This document shows positions 38,701-50,700 of a DNA stretch of 64,000 bases, piece by piece. Each line of letters begins with the position of its first letter. Positions within the stretch are counted from its first letter, which is position 1. The DNA lies in assembly GCF_014839805.1 (NCBI RefSeq), contig NC_051118.1, positions 2,046,001 to 2,110,000 of the forward strand. Direction: 5' to 3'. Under the pieces are notes generated by a model. It did not search any database. It saw nothing but the letters and a program-made list of their open reading frames with translations, and was not told the origin of the DNA. The stretch is from Manduca sexta. Lineage: Eukaryota; Arthropoda; Insecta; Lepidoptera; Sphingidae. The position numbers were made by a program, and so were the translations under genes.

Positions 38701-41700
38701 CTTGTATGAGCGAGCGGGATGGAGAATGTTGCTAATGTAATTTGTAGTAATTGAAATTAATTCTATTTAAATATTTCAATAAAACCACTGCAGATAAATT
38801 TGAGAGTCAGCTTTTTATTAATATAAAAATTATGTACAGGGTCGAATTCAGTTTTTTATAATGGGGGGTCTAATACACTTATAATTGCTTTATAAAAACA
38901 CAATAAACATTCATAAAAATCTAAATGGTGTCTAATAAATTCTTATGGTTTTCCCTTCCAGCGTTTCTTTCGACATTTCTGGCCTCTACTTTAGTTCGTA
39001 AGACTGCTTTTATTTTTGTTTAAATTCCCCTTTTTCATCCTCGTCATATTCACGTATGTACAGAGCTCACGACATGCTACGGCGCTTGGTTACTGTGCAT
39101 GAGAGAGGTAGGTGTTTGTGCGCTTGCGTCATTCCTTCATGGTTAGGATAAGATTTTATAAATAGAATTTAAAATGTAATAATTACCTATTTTTTATGAA
39201 AATTTGTCTAAATTGTTCGGTTTAAGTTCAATGATTCGATTAGTATGCAAACTTATTGATATAATATAGATTTAAAAAAAAAAAATTATGCGATTTGAAT
39301 ATATAGAGTAATATCAAGTTTTTTCTCATTCAATAATAATATAATTCCAGTTGAAATAAAACTGTTTTGCGGTTTGTATAAACATATTTTGTCCCGACGT
39401 TTCGCCCGTGACCACGAAGGCTGCAAAGTCTTCGAAAATTCTAAAGAAAATTATTATATAAAATCCGCAAAATAGTTTTATTTCAATGACTAACATTCAC
39501 GTAAACATAAAGAATCATTACAGAACTCCAGGGCCCTTCTGTATGATAGTGTAAACGCGTAACGCGGCCGTGTCATGTTATCTTCGAGAAATGTGCGTGG
39601 AATGGTATTCTGTAAGCCAAATTTCTATAGTCCTAAACATGATGCGTTGTGTTACGTGCTTGTTACGCACTGTTAAAATAACGTGCGGGATAGAGAATAA
39701 GGCCCCAGTTGTTTAATGGGAAATGTACATACGGTAGCATCGTTATTAATAACTGAAATAAAAATAACTGCTCGCACACAAACCACTGACAAGTTAATTG
39801 TCAATATCCAATAATGACCCTAATTAGAAATAGCTATTTATACGGATTTATGTGTGTGACGAATATGCGTAAATTTCTTCAAATAGGGTTCAAAATTATA
39901 CGAAATATGTTGCATCGTCTTAGATCAATATCCGAACTAACATGGGTTTTATTATGGAAGATTGAGATAGATGAATCTACGTGTACAATAGGCCTTGATT
40001 GTAATCTCGGTGGCGTTATCACTGATAAGCGTGATCTGAATATCGTTCAGTGTAATCTTAGTTCAAATTGGATCGTTACATCAGAGTATCGGCTTAATGG
40101 AAGAAAGTTTTTTGAAAGTAATAATTCTTTGTACTGTTTAAAGAAGTTTTTCGATGACTTATTTTGAGGCAAAATAGGAAGACAAACAGATTGTGTTAGT
40201 CAATTCAAGGGAGAATCGAGTGTGTTATATGCTGTTGTGTTTTTCTAAATATTCCATTTGTCATGTTATCATTTTGATGATGTTTTGTTTAGATCAACTT
40301 CCATGTTCTTATTAAGTGAAAATTTAAAATATTTCTTACAAGAACATGAATGCATAGATCCAATAAGTAGATTCTTAGGTGAAAAAAGTGATTAAATAAA
40401 TTGACCATTTCAAGTGCTTTGAGGAATAAATCAAGTAGAAATAAGTATTCGAAATGTCAAGCGACAGTGGTGGAATTTTTGTACCGACAGCAAAAATCAT
40501 TTGCCAATATATTGTGGAAATATTAAGAGATTACGGAGACCCGCAATGTGAGTTGGTTTTGTGATACTTTGTACTTTAATGAGTAAATCATGTTGAAATA
40601 TAGCTGTAATTGTCATTTAGATCAAGAATTTCACTAGCTTTTTGTTAAATAGTATATACTAATAACGTAGTATTTAAATTTACAACAATTTCAGTCAGTA
40701 CAATTTGAATTAACATCATCTGATATCCATATACTGTAAGAATATATATTTATTCAATATACAACACCCAATGTGCTGTTTCAATAAAGTTCTAGGCTCG
40801 GAACATAAGATATAAAATTACAAAAAAAAAAGTATATTAAATGAAATAATTTATAGTGGGGGGTCGACCTCCCCAATCTATCTTGAGTACCATCACAACA
40901 CAGCCTTTAGATTGTATGTTTTTATAATCACAATCGTACCACTGTACCATAAACCATTTTGAAATCTATTGCACGTTATTGATAAGCTTACAGTATAAAA
41001 TATGTATGGAAATAAAGCCATTTAGTTTCGTGATAGGTTTATGCATTTAAAATGGTAAAAATGAAGGTCAACTCTGAAAGTTTTGGGTTCGAATATTTGT
41101 TCAATTTGTAAATATGACTTGCAGCCCTCTCTGATATCATTTAAACTTATTGCACAAAACGCGCAGTGCTTTCATTATTGTGACGTATAATCTTGTATCC
41201 TATACTCAGATTTGACCTAATTTTTCTTACAAAATAAACACGTCACATTGCACTGTGCAATTTGCTCAAAATGGGATCAAAAAAATATCTTACCCAAAAT
41301 TATATGCCAAATATTCTATAAAATATGTTTATACGCATGTGCCTTGATTCTAAATTGAGTTTGTATAGGATGCCATTTTTTTTTGTAAAATTTTTTAAAT
41401 GTTATTTTTTTTGTAGCATGTGCGGCGGCTCGCCCCCAGTCGTTGCCCGGCGCGGAGGCCCTGGGCCCCACCGCCGGCCCTGCTTCCATCTCGAGCCTGA
41501 CCCCCGACCACCAGCTCAGAGAAGACTTCACTGTACTCGCGAAAGATTTGCTGGCCAGTTTGAAAAGCATTGTTGCGACTTTGGTATGTAAAACTCTAAT
41601 AAAAAATATGTTTTCAGGCTTTGTACTTTGATGTAATTTCTTTTTAAACTTTAATTTGTTGCCTGATATAAAATAAAATTCTTGTATTTAATCTTTGTGA

Positions 41701-44700
41701 ATTTACTTTATTATAGTTCGTAAATAAATAAACTTAGGCACATGTTAGATTCCACATCGAAGTGTGGTCGTGCGCTGAAGAAATAAAAATATTCCTTTTA
41801 TAATGCAGATTTGATAATGCGATGTCCATATTTAAAAAAATCCAATTTACATCTGGAACCGTATATGTACAAAACAGTAAAAAAAAAGTAGTTAATTGTA
41901 TAGTTTCTCTCTCTCTTGAAACTTTGCTGTGCCCGACAGGGTCCACGATTATGTCAAGTGTATTAAAATGTAACATCTTATGTATAAAATGATTGTGGAG
42001 TGCAATAAACTGTGAATTAGAAAAAAAAAAAAAAAAAAAAAAACAACTTTCTAGAATCGTTGACACTAACAAAAAGGTGTATTACGTATTTTTATACATA
42101 ACGTTAGCGCAAACGATCATAAATAGTCATCTTATCTACAGCCTCTGATTTTTTTAACGTTTTTATGATATTACTTTATCCGGCATCTCCTAGGTCTAAG
42201 GCTTGGTTTTGTTATCCATTGCCGGTTTTGCTTTACAGGTGTGCGAGCGAGGCCGACTCCGCGCGGCGATGGAGGCGGCGGACTCGACCGGCACGCCCGG
42301 CGGATCCGTCATGGCCGCCCTGAGGACGAACCTCACGTCCGCTTTACAGCAGAATTCTGGTGAGAACCGATTTAACTTTATAAATATTTATTGCTATCTT
42401 TTACTCGCGGCTTCGCCCGTGTGGAAGGAGTTTTTTGGGAGAAAAGTCCTGCATATATATTTTCCCGGGATAACAAGTAGCCTTCCCAGGGTCTTAAATT
42501 ATCTCCATACCAAATTTCATTAAAATCCGTTCCGTAGATTTTGAGAAAATATATATACAACAGGACAGAAAAGGAGACTTTGTAGATGAGTGTTTTTATA
42601 TGGTAAAAAGATTCCTCTGCACCTGATGGTAAGTGACCAGATAAAAACCGTATTGAAGTCTTGAGTTTGAACCTCGAATAAGATAAAGTATTTGAAACCG
42701 TTGGAAGAGACTACTTTCTATCCCAGGAAATTATATAACGGGATTATTATTCCGGAAAACTGCTTCACGCAGGCAAAGCCGCGAGCAAAAGTTACTATGG
42801 TACTAAATAAGCTAGTGAGTGGCGTGTGCGTGCGTATATAATGAGTCGCGAAGTGTTGTGCGCAGAGCTGCGGGCGCGCCTGTCGCGCATCCACCTCGCC
42901 TCCGACCTCGCCGACGTGGCCGCGCTCGCGCTCGCGCCCGGCGCCGACGCGGTGAGTGCACTACATGTATATAATGAGTCGCGAAGTGTTGTGCGCAGAG
43001 CTGCGGGCGCGCCTGTCGCGCATCCACCTCGCCTCCGACCTCGCCGACGTGGCCGCGCTCGCGCTCGCGCCCGGCGCCGACGCGGTGAGTGCACTACATG
43101 TATATAATGAGTCGCGAAGTGTTGTGCGCAGAGCTGCGGGCGCGCCTGTCGCGCATCCACCTCGCCTCCGACCTCGCCGACGTGGCCGCGCTCGCGCTCG
43201 CGCCCGGCGCCGACGCGGTGAGTGCACTACATGTATATAATGAGTCGCGAAGTGTTGTGCGCAGAGCTGCGGGCGCGCCTGTCGCGCATCCACCTCGCCT
43301 CCGACCTCGCCGACGTGGCCGCGCTCGCGCTCGCGCCCGGCGCCGACGCGGTGAGTGCACTACATGTATATAATGAGTCGCGAAGTGTTGTGCGCAGAGC
43401 TGCGGGCGCGCCTGTCGCGCATCCACCTCGCCTCCGACCTCGCCGACGTGGCCGCGCTCGCGCTCGCGCCCGGCGCCGACGCGGTGAGTGCACTACATGT
43501 ATATAATGAGTCGCGAAGTGTTGTGCGCAGAGCTGCGGGCGCGCCTGTCGCGCATCCACCTCGCCTCCGACCTCGCCGACGTGGCCGCGCTCGCGCTCGC
43601 GCCCGGCGCCGACGCGGTGAGTGCACTACATGTATATAATGAGTCGCGAAGTGTTGTGCGCAGAGCTGCGGGCGCGCCTGTCGCGCATCCACCTCGCCTC
43701 CGACCTCGCCGACGTGGCCGCGCTCGCGCTCGCGCCCGGCGCCGACGCGGTGAGTGCACTACATGTATATAATGAGTCGCGAAGTGTTGTGCGCAGAGCT
43801 GCGGGCGCGCCTGTCGCGCATCCACCTCGCCTCCGACCTCGCCGACGTGGCCGCGCTCGCGCTCGCGCCCGGCGCCGACGCGGTGAGTGCACTACATGTA
43901 TATAATGAGTCGCGAAGTGTTGTGCGCAGAGCTGCGGGCGCGCCTGTCGCGCATCCACCTCGCCTCCGACCTCGCCGACGTGGCCGCGCTCGCGCTCGCG
44001 CCCGGCGCCGACGCGGTGAGTGCACTACATGTATATAATGAGTCGCGAAGTGTTGTGCGCAGAGCTGCGGGCGCGCCTGTCGCGCATCCACCTCGCCTCC
44101 GACCTCGCCGACGTGGCCGCGCTCGCGCTCGCGCCCGGCGCCGACGCGGTGAGTGCACTACATGTATATAATGAGTCGCGAAGTGTTGTGCGCAGAGCTG
44201 CGGGCGCGCCTGTCGCGCATCCACCTCGCCTCCGACCTCGCCGACGTGGCCGCGCTCGCGCTCGCGCCCGGCGCCGACGCGGTGAGTGCACTACATGTAT
44301 ATAATGAGTCGCGAAGTGTTGTGCGCAGAGCTGCGGGCGCGCCTGTCGCGCATCCACCTCGCCTCCGACCTCGCCGACGTGGCCGCGCTCGCGCTCGCGC
44401 CCGGCGCCGACGCGGTGAGTGCACTACATGTATATAATGAGTCGCGAAGTGTTGTGCGCAGAGCTGCGGGCGCGCCTGTCGCGCATCCACCTCGCCTCCG
44501 ACCTCGCCGACGTGGCCGCGCTCGCGCTCGCGCCCGGCGCCGACGCGGTGAGTGCACTACATGTATATAATGAGTCGCGAAGTGTTGTGCGCAGAGCTGC
44601 GGGCGCGCCTGTCGCGCATCCACCTCGCCTCCGACCTCGCCGACGTGGCCGCGCTCGCGCTCGCGCCCGGCGCCGACGCGGTGAGTGCACTACATGTATA

Positions 44701-47700
44701 TAATGAGTCGCGAAGTGTTGTGCGCAGAGCTGCGGGCGCGCCTGTCGCGCATCCACCTCGCCTCCGACCTCGCCGACGTGGCCGCGCTCGCGCTCGCGCC
44801 CGGCGCCGACGCGGTGAGTGCACTACATGTATATAATGAGTCGCGAAGTGTTGTGCGCAGAGCTGCGGGCGCGCCTGTCGCGCATCCACCTCGCCTCCGA
44901 CCTCGCCGACGTGGCCGCGCTCGCGCTCGCGCCCGGCGCCGACGCGGTGAGTGCACTACATGTATATAATGAGTCGCGAAGTGTTGTGCGCAGAGCTGCG
45001 GGCGCGCCTGTCGCGCATCCACCTCGCCTCCGACCTCGCCGACGTGGCCGCGCTCGCGCTCGCGCCCGGCGCCGACGCGGTGAGTGCACTACATGTATAT
45101 AATGAGTCGCGAAGTGTTGTGCGCAGAGCTGCGGGCGCGCCTGTCGCGCATCCACCTCGCCTCCGACCTCGCCGACGTGGCCGCGCTCGCGCTCGCGCCC
45201 GGCGCCGACGCGGTGAGTGCACTACATGTATATAATGAGTCGCGAAGTGTTGTGCGCAGAGCTGCGGGCGCGCCTGTCGCGCATCCACCTCGCCTCCGAC
45301 CTCGCCGACGTGGCCGCGCTCGCGCTCGCGCCCGGCGCCGACGCGGTGAGTGCACTACATGTATATAATGAGTCGCGAAGTGTTGTGCGCAGAGCTGCGG
45401 GCGCGCCTGTCGCGCATCCACCTCGCCTCCGACCTCGCCGACGTGGCCGCGCTCGCGCTCGCGCCCGGCGCAGGATAAGAGGCCGTTCAAGTATGACGTA
45501 ACGCAATTTGGGGGGAGGGGGTCTTGTAAAACGTTACGATGCGTTACAGGGGCGGAAGGGGATCTCGTACAAAGCGTTATGTAACATTGTTTTTTTTTTT
45601 TTATTTTAAAACAGTAACAAATGTATTTTAGCGACTTTCCGATATTTCGCGTAAAATATTTGTGAATATTACAAAAAAAAATTACACTTTAGAATTATAT
45701 AAGTTTTGAAGGAGGGGGGGCGTACAGGAAAATGTTACAGCGCGTTACATGTAGGAGGAGATTAAAATCTTCAAAAATTGCGTTACGTGCGTACGTGCTT
45801 ACCCTTCAGGGTTACTGCTTCTTACTTGCGTTTGAAGTCTGTAATGAACTTGTTCGAAAAACGCTACATTTTAAAAACCGCCATATTATGTTGTCAAAGA
45901 ATATATTTAAATATACATATTCGCAATAAACGGATATAGAATGTAATTAATTCAAATGATTAACACAAAATACAGTAATTCAAAAGCTTTTAATAAGAAC
46001 AAATTAATTAGAACAAATATCCATGTCCTAAAACAAACATATTACTCCATATTACTAATATAATCGAACCCTGATCCCTGCAGCAGGCGAGGCAGTTCCA
46101 ACAGTCGCTCAGCTACAGCTCGTCGTGCGTGTCCGCCTCGGAGTTCTTCGACGCGGAGCAGCACGAGGACGACATTAAGCGAGACGAGGTCATCGCCGCT
46201 GACGAGGTAAGATTCCGTCATATTGGAGCATCGGAAAGTGTCTTGGTGGCTTAATTTGAATGATACATTTGCAATACTGAATTCTCGAGTTCAATCTCCA
46301 GGGCGGGTAAATATGAAGCCTTAAATAAAATTTATGCCTTATATGGCAATAATCTCGCTCTTCAATCACTTTATGGAACGAGAAACACATGACGAAAAGT
46401 GGGTGCTTCCTTCGAGGGTAAAATGTTCGCATGTGTGTGTGTGTATGAGTGCGTGCGTGCGGCCATGCGTGTGCGTATGTGTGGGAGTATAGAAATGTGT
46501 TCTTTAAATGTCAATAGGCTCGTATTCTATTATATGCGACCTAACTGCCGAAATTTGATGTGATACACTTCTGACATCCCTTAAAACATAATGGCGTGAT
46601 GCTAACTTGCAAGACAGATTATTTGTATTACAGTTGTAGTAATAACGATTGTCCTCATCCCCCAGGCCGGCGTGATCGAGCTGGACGGCGACTCGTCGTC
46701 GGAGGCGGGCTCCCTCAGCAGCGAGGAGGGCTCGGCCAGCTCCGATAACTCCGACGGTCAGTCACATTCGCAACTAGAAATAACTATAATTATCTTGTAC
46801 AGTTGATTAACCCATTTACCAGCGGAATGTTTGCCGGCAAACATGACAGCTACATGACATTACGTGTGTCACGGGAATATAACCTTATTATATACTACAT
46901 ATTAAGGAATGAATCTTAATGTTGGCATTATAATAAAAAACGAATAAGCTTTTAAATTCTCTACAGTGTTATCGGCAGAACAAGAAACCCTACGTCTCAA
47001 CGCGAACGGCACGGACTCCCGCGCGGGGGGCGGGTGGTCGCGTCGCACACGCCTGCCCTCCGTCCGGCCCACGCCGGGAGGTCCCAGTCTCTGGAACTTG
47101 CTGTACAAGAACATCGGCAAGGACCTGTCGCAGATATCTATGCCGGTCACCATCAACGAGCCGTTGAACATGCTGCAGGTAAGATGTAGAAGATTTTGGT
47201 AGCTTTTTAAGTGGCGTATTGATGTTTTACAAATAGACGCGTCATAGGCTAACAAAATTGCACTTAAAAATAGCCCAGTATTTACTATAGTCACATTGAT
47301 GCAGCCCGAGTGAGCCCGAAGGGGCCCGAGTGGACCCGAGCGTCGACCGCCCCGTCGCCATGACAGTCGAATAAAATGCATTTATTAATTAAAAAATAAG
47401 TTACATACAGTGTATACTTATTACTAACGTATGAAATGATGCGTTTTTTTTTAGAATTTGTACATCGTCTAAAAACACAGGTAGGCATTTTATTTATAAA
47501 AATACAAAAAGTTAGTAAGCCGACTAGCCGCGACAGTGGTTGGAGGTTGACTAAGTGAATGTCGGGCAATTACCTTGCTTTCGTCTTGCCAGTATTGAGC
47601 TCGGACAACGTATCTATGTTATAAAAACATCTTTGGTTTTATGTATGTATGTACTATATAGGTTTCTAAAATACTTAATAATTTTCCATTTGTTTGTATT

Positions 47701-50700
47701 ATGGAAGGCACTAAAGTTAAATAAACGAAAGTTTAATTAAATCGAGTGAGCGTTCTCTGAAATCTGCCGCCCCTAAGAGGCTGCCGCCCATAGGCCTCGG
47801 CTCGCGGCCTATACGGCCTATTTACAAATCCAGGACTGGTTTTCACTTCCTTATTGATGAGCTCTCAAAAATGTATTCACAAAAATAGAATTTATTTCAA
47901 GTCCATTAGTTACTCTTTAAAGTGTTGACTGTAGCCGTTTCTCAATTGGCAGTCAGGGACTTTTTATGTTTATGCGAATTAACAGCTAAAAATTTAGAAA
48001 AATAGTATAATTCTAAAATGTAGGTAGATATTGTAATTTTGATTTTTCGTGTGGGCGACATTTGAGTAACCCCCCCGCCCCACCCCTCCCCTTTGTCATA
48101 AACGCAAACGTCGGAACAAAATTATAACATAGTAACTAGGTAGGTAGGTAGGTACACGCGCACGCGCGGCCGCTAGTAGGTACGTCGCGAGCGCGCCTTC
48201 ACCCCGCACTCCGCCAACGCTTCCCCCACGACGCCCTGCCGCGGCCGCCGGCCGGCCCGCGCCAGTCGAGCGGGGCTCTCGTGCGTGCGTTCACGTCGCT
48301 AGCCACGGCGACTCGCGCGCAAACCCTATGTACTTGCCAAATATTGTTGTGATGCGTATTGTATGTGCCCACTTTTACTCTAATAAACATATAGTAACTG
48401 AATACCCGGTTATAATATTATAAAAACTGCGATAAAATCCGAAAAATAGTTTTATTTTAAAGTGTAACGTTCGCCTAAACATAAATGATTATCGAATCAT
48501 TTTATTTGATGAAATATAAATTGAATGGCAGCCGTGTGGTGTAGTAGTGTAGTAAGCATGTGTGATGTGTGGCAGCGGCTGTGCGAGGAGCTGGAGTACT
48601 CGTCGCTGCTGGACGCGGCGGCGGCGTGCGGCGGCGCGGCGGAGCGCATGGCGCTAGTGGCGGCGTTCGCGGTGAGCGCGTACGCCGCCGCCGCGCACCG
48701 CGCCGCCTCCAAGCCCTTCAACCCGCTGCTCGCCGAGACCTACGAGTGCGTGCGCGACGACAGGAACTTCCGCTTCCTCGCCGAGCAGGTACACCCGCCC
48801 GGCTAGCGACCGTACACGAGGTTTTAAACCCGCCATAGTGGCCCACGTAATTAGGTCGCATTCCGGGATCAACCTATGTATATCCGGTTCCAACAAGCTG
48901 GCATAATTTGTCAACTATAGAGGGATCTTACCATCAGGTGTTGTGGGGTAACTTTGCCGTGCGCATATAAAAAAATATAGTATACGTAAACGACATGAGT
49001 GCACCCGCACACGCACACTACCATAAATAGCTTCGGGGAAAGCACTTGAATCAATCCCTTTACCCACGACACCCCCAACTCAAAACATACTAGGACATCT
49101 CTGCGCGAACGAAATGATCTGTATGCTCCAACAAACACTATTATTGTAAAAAAAATATTTTTTTTTATCTAGTTGCATTGTTAATGTGTTCCTATATTGA
49201 TCACATTAAAAATGTCAATGCTTTATTTTTACTTTAAAAATCTCCTTCATTATAAAAAGCAGTTAATTAAAATATTACTCATTATTTAAAACATTAAACA
49301 ATTCAACATCCCAACTTTATTTTTTATCCTTTTTCCCCCCAGGTATCTCACCACCCCCCAATCTCGGCGTGTCACGCTGAGTCTTCGCGCTGGTGCTTCT
49401 GGCAGGAGGCGCGCATCAAGACCAAGTTCTGGGGCAAGTCCATGGAGTTCCAGCCGACGGGCAGAGTACACGTGCGGCTCACGACCACCGGAGATCATTA
49501 CAGCTGGAATAAGGTGAGGAGAGGGGAAATGTTTACGTAATGTGTACCAATATATGGCACAGAATATTTTTATTTTCAAACGACCATTGTTTGGTATTAA
49601 TCTGTTTCGTTTATTACTGACACGATATTTCGTTTAATACTGTCTGCTAATGATCTGCTATCCGGCTCGAAGGACCAAAAGGATGTACGGTCTAGGTTCA
49701 GCACCACACACTTTATAGTTTGTTTTGATGATGTTATGATAAAGAACAACACTCGATATAAATGATCGACAGTTTATTGATATAAACTTAACACGATAAA
49801 ATGTTAATGATTTAATGAGACTGGTTGTTTATTGATAATTGCTTGATATGAGCACGCGCGGCTTGTTGCTCAGCAGTACGCGAACTGAAGCTAGAAGTAT
49901 CGATATTTGCGGTAATAGAATAAAATGCTAAGAGCGCATATTTGTATGGTTGCACCGTACATAGACCTTCCTCCAACGCTGTCCATTTAACCCCATTTTA
50001 CTATATCTAGATTCTAGAACATTTATTTACCTGTGTTCGTGATTTTCAGGTGACGACATGCGTGCACAACCTGTTCGGAGGTCAGCGCTGGGTGGATCAG
50101 TATGGGGACATGCACATCGTGTGCCACGGCACCGATATCACGTGCAAGCTCAACTTTATCAAGGTGGGTCTAGTCAACAAAAATCGATATCTATTATATT
50201 GAATCGATATTAAAAAACTAAGCCGAATCGTTTCTGCAATCTGGGGATGTCACACTGTCAACTATATCAAGGTGGGTCTAGTCAACAAAAATCGATATCG
50301 ATTATATCGAATCAATATTAAAAAAACTAAACCGAATCAAATCATGCTATCAACTACACGCTGTGTCACACTCTTACCTCCGTATTCCTAGACGTTATTT
50401 ATCTAAGGACAGAGCATTGCTATAATAACAAGTCTGTTACTTAGCTTTGTTTATCTGGCAGCTTGCTGTTTGTTCAGCTTTGTTTATCTAAAAGCCAACT
50501 AGATTCAAGTTGTATCTCAATATTAGCCAATCACAACGGCCCTATGTGTACGCACTGCGAAGGCTGCCGTTAGCACTGAGAAACAGACATGTTATTATAG
50601 TAAAGATAGAGCTTAGATAAACAAAGTCTATGAATAAGGGGATTAAAGTGTTCGACATACACATATCACATATTGCACGTGTGGTGTCTACTGTCTAGGT

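Larger units (their letters stand above)
38040..41416. other. ORP intron 8, distal part
   Basis: AT-rich, with the MITE at 39351 and the candidate first exon at 40454. A 117-codon open frame at 39814-40167 has no recognised motif and no evident splice context, so I do not call it. Confidence 0.5.

Noticed and set aside
39814..40167. 117-codon open frame in intron 8
   Set aside because: AT-rich, no motif, no donor or acceptor arrangement linking it to neighbours.
42826..45506. Series of 94- and 110-codon open frames on both strands
   Set aside because: They are the same GC-rich 133-bp repeat read in other frames; unit length is 1 mod 3, so the frame rotates and no long protein results. The real coding part is the 86-nt exon.
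50164..50271. Extension of exon 17 to the duplicated donor
   Set aside because: The frame reaches TGA 12 codons after the first donor.
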